Assembly: GCF_039539965.1 (NCBI RefSeq)
Contig: NZ_BAABED010000001.1
Span: forward strand, 2,356,001 to 2,420,000
Source: Arthrobacter methylotrophus
GTDB taxonomy: Bacteria > Actinomycetota > Actinomycetes > Actinomycetales > Micrococcaceae
Direction: 5' to 3'
DNA: 64,000 nt
Under the pieces are notes generated by a model. That model worked only from the letters and a program-made list of their open reading frames with translations, was not told the DNA's origin and did not search any database. Shown in pieces: positions 26,720-35,100 of the stretch (position 1 is its first letter; each line of letters opens with the position of its first letter). Both the position numbers and the translations under genes were made by a program.

Positions 26720-27423
26720 ATGGAATCACCATCGAAAAATAGTCTCTCCTTAAGGAAAAATCCTCCTTTTACGGAAGAACAGGGTTCGAGGGCCGGGGAA
26801 CCTGGGAAGCGTTCCCAGCAGTCCCACACCCGTGCGCAAAGACAGGATTTCCTGTCCGCCGTTGCGCGTCTGGGAACTGTCGCCGCCGCGGCTCAGGAGC
26901 TCGGCATCAACAGGAGCACGTGCCAGAAGTGGGCGAACGCCGCCGGGATCAGGCCGCAGCGCCAGTACAGCCAGGCGGACAAGGACCACTTCTATGCCGT
27001 TCTGGACCGGACCGGCACCATCACAGCGGCCGCCCAAGAGCTGGGATTGAACATCAGCACCGCGCATAACTGGGCCGGCAAGGTCAACCCTGCCGGGAGA
27101 AAACCACGGGGAACTGCACGACTACGTGAAGACCAAGCTCCTCACCCGCTGGTCCCCGGAACAGATCTCGAAACTGCTGATCAAGGAATTTCCCGATGAC
27201 GAGCAGATGCGCGCGAGCCCCGAAACGATCTACCAGGCCCTCTACTTCCAGGCCCTCGGTGGACTCAAACGCGAGGTCAAAGAGGCCCTGCGCAGCGGAC
27301 GGACCCGCCGCAAGCAGCACAGGAATCCCGAGGAACGCACCAGCCGTTTCCGGGACCCGATGATCAACATTTCCGAACGCCCCGCCGAGATCGAGGACCG
27401 AGCCGTCCCAGGCCATTGGGAAT
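26720..27423 (+). pseudogene. IS30-family transposase, 5' part
   Basis: The first frame (from 26720) contains two helix-turn-helix repeats (LGTVAAAAQELGINRSTCQ and TGTITAAAQELGLNISTAHN). A frameshift near 27100 moves to a second frame with TRWSPEQISKLLIKEFPDDE, ASPETIYQALYFQALGGLKR, SERPAEIEDRAVPGHWE. At GHWE, just before the catalytic Asp region, the sequence breaks into an IS110 fragment. Not functional. Confidence 0.85.
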
Positions 27424-27436
27424 CTCAATGTTTCTG

Positions 27437-27655
27437 TCAAGCCGCCTGAGCTTTGATCCCTGGCATTGGTTCCCGGTAGGCGGTGTGGTCGCGGAGCATG
27501 GCCCAGAGGACGTTGATGCGGCGTCTTGCGAGGGCGATGAGGGCCTGTTTGTGGGACTTTCCTTCTCCGCGCTTCCGGTCGTAATAGATTCTTGAGGCCG
27601 GGCTGTTCTTGAGGCTGGAGAGGGCCGCGAGATAGACACAGGACCCGGCCCGCAT
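27437..27655 (-). pseudogene. IS110-family transposase C-terminal fragment
   Basis: 72 codons reading CVYLAALSSLKNSPASRIYY, then DRKRGEGKSHKQALIALARR and INVLWAMLRDHTAYREP, the C-terminal part of an IS110-type transposase. It ends in a native-looking stop at 27437 and is cut at its 5' side by the tyrosine-recombinase segment. Unrelated in detail to the two longer IS110 genes in this window. Confidence 0.8.
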
Positions 27656-28352
27656 GGCCTGCTACCAGAACATCCTGGCGATCCCCGCCAGCAGACAAGA
27701 CCGGCCTGGCGTGGCCCACCTGACCGTGGACCAGACGCGGCAACTGCTCGCCGCACCCGACCGGTCCACCCGGGCCGGCCGACGAGACGCGACGCTGCTG
27801 GCTACCCTCTACGACACCGCCGCACGGGTTCAAGAACTCGCCGACCTGACCGTCCGCGACATCCGCCTGGATCACCCCGCGATGGCCGCGCTGACCGGCA
27901 AAGGATCCAAGACCCGTCACATCCCGATCGACGACAACACCACGACGCTGCTGGACGCCTACCTCGCCGAGCAACAGCTGGATCGCTCCGGTAGTGAAGA
28001 CCATCCGGTGTTCTTCAACCACCACCGCGCCAAACTCAGCCGCGGCGGCATCGCCTGGATCCTTCGCAAATACCAAGCACGGACAACAGATCCGGCACTC
28101 GCCAACGCCCGCCTGAGCCCACACATCCTTCGGCATACTCGGGCCATGCACCTCTACGACAGCGGCGTTCCGCTACCCTACATCCGTGACATCCTCGGCG
28201 ACGTCGACCTCTCCACCACCGAGATCTACGCGAGGGCCTCCACCGAGGCCAAACGCAAAGCTCTCGAAGCCGTCCACGCCGACATCGTCACCGCCGACCG
28301 GCCCGAATGGAACCAGAACCCAGAACTGCTCACCTGGCTCGCCAGCCTCTAA
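27654..28352 (+). CDS. Tyrosine recombinase/integrase, 5'-truncated
   Basis: 232 residues covering the complete catalytic domain: Arg in DTAARVQELADLTVRDI, Lys in TGKGSKTRHIPID, HxxR in LSPHILRHTRAMHLYDSGV, and the Tyr nucleophile in STTEIYARAS. The N-terminal core-binding (SAM-like) domain is almost absent because the IS110 scrap abuts the start, so the protein is probably inactive. Its tail HADIVTADRPEWNQNPELLT WLASL resembles recombinases found in trios (RIT elements), but the other two members are not here. Confidence 0.75.
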   Translation: MACYQNILAIPASRQDRPGVAHLTVDQTRQLLAAPDRSTRAGRRDATLLATLYDTAARVQELADLTVRDIRLDHPAMAALTGKGSKTRHIPIDDNTTTLLDAYLAEQQLDRSGSEDHPVFFNHHRAKLSRGGIAWILRKYQARTTDPALANARLSPHILRHTRAMHLYDSGVPLPYIRDILGDVDLSTTEIYARASTEAKRKALEAVHADIVTADRPEWNQNPELLTWLASL

Positions 28353-28454
28353 CCGCGCCAGGATTATGCGCAGTGTTCGGTCGTCACAACCGCCCCGACC
28401 CGCGGCAAACACCGGCCGCTACGCATAACCCAGGGCTGCTCATAGGGAGGGAAC

Positions 28455-28609
28455 ATTTCCCCGCTTCTGGCCAATATCGCCTTGACGGTACTGGACAAGC
28501 ATTTCTGCGACCTCTGAGATGCCCATGGCACCTCGCAACGCAGGGATTCGCACCGGAAACGGGGCGGGGCCACGTATCGGATCATCCGCTACGCTGACGA
28601 TTTCTGCGA
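28455..28609 (+). pseudogene. Group II intron reverse-transcriptase fragment
   Basis: Reads SPLLANIALTVLDKHF, an in-frame stop, then [22 protein letters not shown] and YADDF are RT motifs of group II intron maturases. The fragment is cut at YADDF by the IS30 3' part. 28353-28454 has no assigned content. Confidence 0.75.
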
Positions 28610-28811
28610 CCCCGCCAGTCCGTGGCAGCGCGGATCCAACGAGAACACCAACGGGCTGCTGCGCCAATATTTCCCCAAAGGCACCGACCTGAACGCCTAC
28701 GGGCCCGAGGACCTCGAACACATCGCCCAGGACCTCAACGCCCGACCACGCAAGACACTGGACTGGGACACCCCGGCCGAGCGTCTACGTGATTTACTGA
28801 TAGCCAGCTAA
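28608..28811 (+). pseudogene. IS30-family transposase, 3' part
   Basis: Encodes [20 protein letters not shown], then [18 protein letters not shown] and [15 protein letters not shown] to a TAA at 28809, the standard IS30 C-terminus with the catalytic Glu in GSNEN. It completes the broken copy starting at 26720; the middle of the gene is lost. Confidence 0.87.
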
Positions 28812-28839
28812 GCACGGGTGTTGCAACTGTGAGAGTTGT

Positions 28840-29118
28840 TTGTAGCTGGTCTGGGACTGGCTGGCAGGATAGGTACCGGCCGTTCCGCCCCGTGGAGGTG
28901 ACTCATGTTGCGACTGACCCTCAGGGTGTCATTGGGTCGACTTGTCCGTCCACAGGTGGGTGGCCGGTACCCGTCCGGCCCACCTCGGTAGCTTAATCAG
29001 AAGATTGTCCACCCCTCGGGGCGTGACCCATCACAGTGCTGTTCCGACGTGATTCCTACCCGGACTGGTGCCGGCCTATAACGGCCACCACCCGAGTCCA
29101 TCACAAAGGAAAAGTACG
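28840..29118 (+). ncRNA. Candidate bridge-RNA leader of the IS110 element
   Basis: A 280-bp gene-free leader precedes the IS110 transposase. Elements of the IS110 group encode a structured bridge RNA in such leaders that pairs with target and donor DNA. Self-complementary parts are visible (GGTACCGGCC near 28870 with GGCCGGTACCC near 28962). Loop assignment was not attempted; the call rests on position and length. Confidence 0.4.
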
Positions 29119-30198
29119 GTGACCGCCTTGTCTATCGTCGCGCATTCTCACCCATTTGTCGTGGGTGTCGACACTCACGCCCGCAACCACGTCTACGCCA
29201 TCCTCGACGCCACCAACGGCGCGCTGCTGGATACGCAGTCATTCCCGACTACCGCAGCTGGCATCAACCGGGCTATCAAATGGGTGGCACGCCGCACCAA
29301 CGCCGACGCCGATACCCTGTGGGTGATCGAAGGCGCTGCGTCCTACGGGGCGATCCTCGCGGGCACCGTGGCAACCCATGGATTCCCAGTCGCCGAGGCG
29401 CCGCGCATGGATGCCAAGAAGCGCCGTGGTGTGGGCAAGTCCGATGCTCTGGACGCCCACCAGATGGCCATGGCCGTTCTGCCTCTGCCGGCGGACAAGC
29501 TGCGCCGACCACGCCTTCACGACGGGGTCCGCCAGGGCGTGCGGATCCTGGTCACGGCCAGGGGATCCATGAGCAAGGACCGGACCCGGTCGGTCAACGC
29601 CCTCAACGCCCTGATGCGCGGCAACGACCTGGGCATCGATGCCCGCCAAAAGCTCACAGGCGCCCAGATCACGGAGGTCTCAAAGTGGCGTTCCCGCGAG
29701 GAAGAGCTCTCCCTGTCCATCGCCCGTGCCGAGGCCGTGCGGTTGGCCAGACATGTCCTGGCGCTGGATGAGCAACTCACGGCCAACGAGAACCAGCTGG
29801 ACGACCTCGTGAAGGTCAGCGAGGCCGCACCGTTGCTGGAAGAGACGGGGTTCAGGGCGATCAGCGCCGCGAAGTGCCTCGCCGCGTGGTCACACAAGGG
29901 CCGGGTCCGCAACGAGGCAGCATTTGCCTCCTTGGCCGGGGTAAACCCGATCCCCGCGTCCTCCGGGAACACTGTCCGGCACAGGTTGAACCGGGGCGGT
30001 GACCGGTCCCTGAACAGTGCCTTGCACATGGTCGCGATCGTCAGGATGACCCATGACGGCGAAACCCGCGAGTACGTGGAGAAGCGACGCGCCGAGGGTC
30101 GTACGGACAAGGAAATTCGTCGTTGCATCAAACGCTACCTGGCGCGCCGCATCTACCGCGCGCTCAGCGCCGCGGCAATAGCGATGAACGCGGCTTGA
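29119..30198 (+). CDS. IS110-family transposase
   Basis: 359 residues from a GTG behind AAAGGA. The DEDD RuvC-like domain is at the N-terminus (VVGVDTHARNHVYAI, WVIEGAASYGA, GKSDALDAHQMAMAV), and the C-terminal Tnp_20 domain with the serine-containing segment GVNPIPASSGNTVRHRLNRG, then GDRSLNSALHMVA. The reading frame is full length and intact. It lies directly downstream of the IS30 right end. Transposition by this group leaves no terminal inverted repeats. Confidence 0.92.
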   Translation: MTALSIVAHSHPFVVGVDTHARNHVYAILDATNGALLDTQSFPTTAAGINRAIKWVARRTNADADTLWVIEGAASYGAILAGTVATHGFPVAEAPRMDAKKRRGVGKSDALDAHQMAMAVLPLPADKLRRPRLHDGVRQGVRILVTARGSMSKDRTRSVNALNALMRGNDLGIDARQKLTGAQITEVSKWRSREEELSLSIARAEAVRLARHVLALDEQLTANENQLDDLVKVSEAAPLLEETGFRAISAAKCLAAWSHKGRVRNEAAFASLAGVNPIPASSGNTVRHRLNRGGDRSLNSALHMVAIVRMTHDGETREYVEKRRAEGRTDKEIRRCIKRYLARRIYRALSAAAIAMNAA

Positions 30199-30229
30199 CA
30201 GACATAGAAGAGTCGACCCCTGGAAATCA

Positions 30230-30600
30230 AGTTGGCGGCAAGTGATTGACCGGGCGGCTGATCGCCAAGGGTCGCTTCTCGTAGGAGGCTTCCACGACGC
30301 GGTAGAAGCCCTATGCGGCGTCGGCGAAAACCGGCAAAGACACGGACATGCCTTGATCGATGGCCTGCTGGCCGAGTGCTTCCAGGAGCAGGGTTTTGCC
30401 GGTGCCGGAGGGTCCGCGGGTATCAGGTTTTCGCGCCGCCGCACCCACTCCAGGGTCCGCAGGAACGACGTCGTTGCGGGCGTGCGGCATCCGGGTGGTG
30501 CGCATCAGCCCGATCACGTTTTCCACCGCCGGGTCCGATAGCGGGCTGGGGGCAAAGGCTGTCGCGCTCATTCGGCGGCACCCAGACCATCTGACCCATC
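30230..30600 (-). pseudogene. IS21 helper ATPase (IstB) fragments
   Basis: The minus strand reads NVIGLMRTTRMPHARNDVVP and then, with a sequence gap and shift, GPSGTGKTLLLEALGQQAID. The second piece is an IstB Walker A motif. The remainder of IstB and all of IstA are absent. Confidence 0.6.
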
Positions 30601-30704
30601 AAGGTTTCAAATTTGCGCTCAACCTCGACGTCGTTCTCTTCATCCTCAAACAGAACCTTCAGGTCGGCGACTCTTCCGTTCCCGGAGCTAGAACCCGGCC
30701 ATAC

Positions 30705-30741
30705 CTAGGTTGCCCCTGGGGACGCGCTCAGGAACACTTCG
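30705..30741 (-). repeat. Diverged Tn3-type terminal repeat
   Basis: CCTAGGTTGCCCCTGGGGAC followed by GCGCTCAGGAAC resembles the right repeat at 26284 (CTAGATTGCCCCTG and CTCAGGA are shared). Its outer side differs. It probably marks the end of another, lost element of the same family. Confidence 0.5.
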
Positions 30742-30834
30742 GCTGCTCATTCGCCCAGATGAACAAGTCCGCGCCCCTCAAGTCGGTCACCGTTGCTCTC
30801 CGGTGAGTTGCTCCCTTCCGAATCGGGCGTTGAA

Positions 30835-30960
30835 CGCGATAGCGACCCGGTGGTGTTGCACCGGTCGGTCAGTGCCGCGGCCGTGAATTCCGATCCGTTG
30901 TCGCAGCGGACGTAGCTCGGTGCGGTGCCGGTTTAGGCGATGATGTCTTCCAGTGCCTCC
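30835..30960 (-). pseudogene. IS3/IS481-type transposase fragment
   Basis: The minus strand encodes YVRCDNGSEFTAAALTDRC, the integrase-core DNGxEF region with the second catalytic Asp. Nothing else of the transposase remains. A related scrap is at 39480-39570. From 30961 to 31256 I see no gene. Confidence 0.6.
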
Positions 30961-31256
30961 ACTGCAATGCGCACGACCGGTGTTCTTGATTCCCGATCAG
31001 CCTCAATTCTCATAGTTTCACGTCATGATTTGGCGCCTATCAAGTAACTAATGGTGTGGAGTTCGTTTCATGCCCGCCAGCAGTGACTGGATTTGCAGTC
31101 GTGGCTGAGGGTACTGCCGGGTAACGAATAGCAAAACGCGTCTTTGGAAAGCGTGCACGGAGGGGTCAAGCTCCACACTCCGTTGTGCCGAGCGTTAGCC
31201 GGTTTTCGTCAGCTCACCGTCAAAACTACCAAATTAGAAAAATGGGGAATCCTCTC

Positions 31257-31963
31257 GTGACCACTAAGATTCGTAAAGCATCTTTGGAACCGGTACCAAC
31301 GTCCTAATACCCGGCGCCATACTGACCGGCGGAGCGGTCGCGGCAACCGCGGCAACGTACTACCCGGTCGTGAAACCCGCAAATACCAGGTACCCAAGGC
31401 GATGTTGGCGCAGAAATTACTAACATTTATCCTGCCCCGGAAACCGACTTGGCGAGTCCTACCTGAGCGCCCCGCCCAACGCTATCTTCGTCGGAACAAA
31501 CGTCCACGGCGAAACCAAGTTTCAAGGCGTCTACGATGGAAATCCTTCAGTGGGAATGACAAACTGCACAACAACCAACGGGGGAAAGAACATGACCTGC
31601 GAGGGCCAAATCACGGTCCCCGCCACAGGCAACGGCAAACCAAGTGGCATAAGGTTCACAGTCCAGATCCAGCCGGGCGCAGCCGACGGCAAGCTCCACA
31701 CCGACGCCGAGTTCAACTTGACAAACGGTCCAAGTGGACACCTGTCCGGCGGAATGTCCCAACTTCAGTACAGGACACCAACGGTAGCTGCCGTGCCCAC
31801 GGTCGACCCGACGATTGGCACCGATGTAGCGGCCCCCGCTCTCCTAACTGCTGGCGGAGAGTACCTGAACCGCCGTCGCAAGAACGGAGAGACGGCTTGG
31901 CCACGTCCAAGACGCGCTAATCTAAGCTCCCCGAGAGTCAAGCCTCATATCGTTCAGCCCTAA
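31257..31963 (+). pseudogene. Decayed copy of the small secreted-protein family
   Basis: Plus-strand relative of the genes at 32380, 37075 and 40181. The N-terminal half is frameshifted (TQGDVGAEITN and a few shorter matches). The second half is readable from about 31550: GMTNCTTTNGGKNMTCEGQI, then GGMSQLQYRTPTVAAVPTVD. The C-terminal helix is damaged, ending in LNRRRKNG and running past the usual stop. Gene orientation is opposite to the other copies. Confidence 0.6.
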
Positions 31964-32231
31964 CTCTCGGGGAGTTCCGGAACCTCGCTCGCGAGCTCAC
32001 ACATCGTGCCCGCCAGCGGCGGCTGGATTCGCAGTCGTGGCCGAGGAGTCCTGGAAACGGAGCGGGAAATTCGCGGTACTGTTCCGGGTCCAGCCCTGGC
32101 CACGAACATGGCCATAACCTGAAACCGTCGTGACTGGTGGCTGGGAATGGTGATTGGGTCCTCCCTCCGCGGGAGAACAAAACGGCGGCCTGCCCCCTCG
32201 TGGACAGCTGTGCCCGCGGCGGGGGAAACGC

Positions 32232-32261
32232 GTGCCCTCCGGCAGCGGGGCCGGAGGGCAC
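32232..32261. terminator. Strong hairpin downstream of secreted-protein gene, copy 1
   Basis: GTGCCCTCCGGC, 6-nt loop, GCCGGAGGGCAC: a perfect 12-bp GC-rich stem about 120 bp past the stop of the gene at 32380. No U-run follows, so termination would be atypical for an intrinsic terminator. Identical copies follow the other two intact genes. Confidence 0.5.
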
Positions 32262-32379
32262 ACAGTCCAAGAGAACTTACGCCGGTCGACGATTACTTCG
32301 CCGTGCCGACCGGCGGACTGGGGCGTCCTGGACGTTTGTTCAGTCCCGTAAGGGCCTGCGGTTGCTAAGCTGCAACGTC

Positions 32380-33048
32380 TTAGATTGCGGCGACGGCACG
32401 CCGACGACGGTTCAGGGCCACTGCGGCTCCCGCACCGGCGATAACGACTCCGGCACCGAGACCGACCATCGGATCAACCGCCGGGACCGCAGCCACTGCC
32501 GGTGTCATGTACTGCATATTAGTCTTGCCGCCACTGATATCGTTGCCCGAAGTGTTGCCTAGGCTGTTGGTCATATTGAATACACCGTCAGTGAACGTAG
32601 TGCTTGCCGGTGCGGCGGAGTTGACGGTTACAGGAGTAGTAAATTTCACGCCGCTGTACTTGTTGTTTCCAGCGGCCGGAATGGTGATGGCCCCATTGCA
32701 CGTCATGTCCTTATTGCCGTTCGACAAAGTGCAATTTGTGAATGCCTTGTATGAGTTGGTGGACTGCACCCCCTGAACAAAATCGCTGCCCCACACATCG
32801 GTGCTGCTGAAGGTCGAATTTGACGGCGCCGTAAGGTAAAGGGTCACGGAACCCGTCCCCGCGGTGCCTACGTTGTTGAGAATCGTAGCTCCGACGTCGC
32901 CCGTTGCTCCTGGCGCAATCGTGTTTGCAGCATTGACAGTGGGGGCTGTAGTCGAGGCGCTTGCACCAACAGTTCCCATCACCATGAGGGCTGCAACTGC
33001 AAAGGTGGTTGTGGCAATCTTGCTTGTCATTCTCAGTGTGGTTCTCAT
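32380..33048 (-). CDS. Small secreted protein with C-terminal anchor, paralogue 1
   Basis: 222 residues. Signal peptide at 1-32 (TFAVAALMVMGTVGASAS), then a beta-rich domain with TIAPGATGDVGATI, NSTFSSTDVWGSDFVQGVQS and a Cys pair in FTNCTLSNGNKDMTCNG. A C-terminal tripartite signal follows: AVPAVDP, hydrophobic helix GLGAGVVIAGAGAAVAL, then NRRRR. There is no LPxTG, so it may be a simple membrane anchor or a sorting signal of another kind. A perfect TAAGGAGG ribosome site precedes the ATG. Paralogues at 37075 and 40181 are highly similar, including upstream and downstream DNA. Function unknown. Confidence 0.75.
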   Translation of the reverse strand: MRTTLRMTSKIATTTFAVAALMVMGTVGASASTTAPTVNAANTIAPGATGDVGATILNNVGTAGTGSVTLYLTAPSNSTFSSTDVWGSDFVQGVQSTNSYKAFTNCTLSNGNKDMTCNGAITIPAAGNNKYSGVKFTTPVTVNSAAPASTTFTDGVFNMTNSLGNTSGNDISGGKTNMQYMTPAVAAVPAVDPMVGLGAGVVIAGAGAAVALNRRRRAVAAI

Positions 33049-33429
33049 TTTTCCTCCTTAGTTGTTCTTGCGTTGAACATCGACACTTCTGGCCTATTCG
33101 GTCCCTGTTTCATTCGAGATCACACTTCCGAGTAGTTCGATGCTGAGGCTGACTTGCTTGGGGGCGCTTTCAGCCAGCCCTGTCCGCTTCAGTGATTCCC
33201 ATTCCGGGATTCACTGATGCATAGCGGCGGGGGGGCCCGAGTGTGACGGTATTCCGAAAACTTTCTTACGTTTCCCTGGCGACGGTTTCCCTCGGCCGTT
33301 TGGGGGGTGAAAGCGTGCCCTCCAGGAGGGGCCGAACGGCACACGGCCCAGGAGGTCTTCCGCCGGTCCACGATTACTCCACCGCGCGGATCAGCGGGCT
33401 GGATGCTTCCTGGACATTTGCTGAGTCCC

Positions 33430-33525
33430 CTAGTTTCCGGCGCCAGCACGGCGACGCCGGTTCGGGACAATTGCCGGCGCCCGTTCCCGCAACGAGCCCG
33501 ACCAGCGGACCAACCAAGCTCATCA
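33430..33525 (-). pseudogene. C-terminal remnant of second secreted-protein type
   Basis: Corresponds to the end of the gene at 41033 (LVGLVAGTGAG and RRAGAGN, TAG at 33432..33430) and is cut on its 5' side by the ISL3 element. The same remnant recurs at 38141. Sequence between 33049 and 33429 is the repeated upstream region shared with the 37.75 and 40.95 kb units. Confidence 0.6.
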
Positions 33526-34915
33526 ACTTTTAGCGTGGTGTCCTTCAAATGAAGGGGCTCGTAGCCCTGCGAGCATAGGTGTTGTCGAGACATCTATTGC
33601 TGAGGACTACGAGCCTTGTTACAGATTACGCAGACGTGTGATGCCGCGTCGATTCTGTTTAATTTGGAGGGCCATGTTGTGCTCTCTGCCGAGCGATCCG
33701 GTGCCAAGCGCACCGTGTTGGTCGAGCCCGTCGAATGGGAAGGCGCCTGCCCGGACTGCGGCGTGCTGTCGTCACGGGTCCAAGCCCGCCCGGTCCACCG
33801 CGTCCGAGACGTCCAGTGCGGCGGAGCGCCGGTGGAAGTGCTGGTCCGGAAGCGGCGGCTGGCGTGCTTGGAACCGGAGTGTCCGAGACGGTCCTTCGTG
33901 CAGACCGCTGAGGAGATTCCGCTGCGTTCGCGCTTGACCAGCAGGCTGGTGGCCGGCATCGTCGCCGGGCTGTCCACCGAGCTGCGTGCCGTGTCCCGGG
34001 TTGCAGCGGCCGCCGGCGTTTCCTGGACGACCGTCATGCGCGTCACTGCCGACACCGCTGTCCTGGAGGGAGGCGTGGACCGGTGCCTCATCCGCCGCCT
34101 GGGCGTGGATGAACACCGCTTCCGGCGGGTCCGGTATCTCAAAGACGATGCCGGCACGGTCACCCGGGTCGAGCCCTGGTCGATCGTGTTCACCGACCTG
34201 GATACCGGGGCGATCCTGGACATTGTGGACGGCCGCCGCGGTCAGGCGGTGCGGGACTGGATCCGTGCCCGGCCGCGGTGGTGGCGGAACAGGGTGGAAC
34301 TGGTGGCTATGGATATGTCCACCGAGTTCCGCCGGGCCGTCCGTAAGGCCCTGCCCAAGGCGGGGATCACCGTCGATCATTGGCATGTGGTGGCCCGGGC
34401 GAACCAGATGGTCACCGAGGTCCGGCGGCGGCGCGCCCACGATCTACACGGCAGACGCGGCCGGGCCACGGATCCTGCCTGGAGGTACCGGAAACTGCTG
34501 ACCTGCAACCAGGAAAACATGTCCGGCGCCCAGCGCGGACGGATGCAGGAAATCATCGCCTCCGACATCGAACTCGGCGTCGTCTGGGGCATCAAAGAAC
34601 ACGTCCGTCAGCTGCTGAAGACCGATCACATCGACGCGTTCCACCGCGCCTGGGCCGAACTCGAACACGCCGTGAAAGCAACCAGGATGCGTGAAGCCAA
34701 ATCACTGTTCCTGACAATGAAAATGTGGCGCAGGGACCTGCTCACGTTCTGCAGGACCCGGGTGACGAATGCCCGCAGCGAAGCGGCGAACCTCAGCGCG
34801 AAAAACCTGAAGCGGGTGGCACGCGGATACCGGAACCACGAGCATTACAGGCTCCGGTTATTGTTGTACACAGCAGCCCAACAAGCGTGCTGAACACCTT
34901 CGCCACGCTAAAAGT
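33526..34915 (+). mobile_element. ISL3-family insertion sequence
   Basis: Ends carry inverted ACTTTTAGCGTGG (left, 33526) and CCACGCTAAAAGT (right, ending 34915), enclosing one transposase gene. No obvious direct target duplication flanks it, so one side may have been rearranged: the left flank is a secreted-protein remnant and the right flank is not. Confidence 0.75.
33616..34893 (+). CDS. ISL3-family transposase
   Basis: 425 residues from a TTG start. N-terminal zinc-binding segment CPDCGVLSSRVQARPVHRVR, then CLEPECPRRSFVQ; helix-turn-helix VSRVAAAAGVSWTTVMR; DDE-type core with LGVDEHRFRR, ELVAMDMSTEFRRAV, DHWHVVARANQMV and a final Glu region TRVTNARSEAANLSAKNLKR. The frame is intact and the length is normal, so the element may be functional. 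Confidence 0.94.
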   Translation: MLQITQTCDAASILFNLEGHVVLSAERSGAKRTVLVEPVEWEGACPDCGVLSSRVQARPVHRVRDVQCGGAPVEVLVRKRRLACLEPECPRRSFVQTAEEIPLRSRLTSRLVAGIVAGLSTELRAVSRVAAAAGVSWTTVMRVTADTAVLEGGVDRCLIRRLGVDEHRFRRVRYLKDDAGTVTRVEPWSIVFTDLDTGAILDIVDGRRGQAVRDWIRARPRWWRNRVELVAMDMSTEFRRAVRKALPKAGITVDHWHVVARANQMVTEVRRRRAHDLHGRRGRATDPAWRYRKLLTCNQENMSGAQRGRMQEIIASDIELGVVWGIKEHVRQLLKTDHIDAFHRAWAELEHAVKATRMREAKSLFLTMKMWRRDLLTFCRTRVTNARSEAANLSAKNLKRVARGYRNHEHYRLRLLLYTAAQQAC

Positions 34916-34929
34916 GGAAGAGATTCCCT

Positions 34930-34950
34930 AACGCTTGTCAAGCGTTTTTT
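34930..34950 (+). terminator. Intrinsic terminator
   Basis: AACGCTT, 3-nt loop, AAGCGTT followed by TTTT: a short but clear Rho-independent terminator just outside the ISL3 right end, reading with the transposase. Confidence 0.6.
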
Positions 34951-35100
34951 AGCCGTGGACGGCGGGCATGGTGAGTGCCCCGTCACCGTTGTTTCGCGGT
35001 GCGGTTTGTCTGGACGTCGCCTGTCGATGCGGCCGTGACGCGGCTGGTGAAGGGGCAAGCGTGCGGGGCGCGCCTGGTCAGCGACGGTGCAGGGACGTTG

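Larger units (their letters stand above)
26676..28830 (+). mobile_element. IS30-family element disrupted by other mobile-element fragments
   Basis: GTTGCAACGCCC near 26682 and, inverted, GGGTGTTGCAAC at 28815 are the outer repeats. IS30 transposase sequence occupies the two ends (26720-27423 and 28608-28811). The middle has been replaced by an IS110 tail, a tyrosine recombinase and a group II intron RT fragment. Confidence 0.65.
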
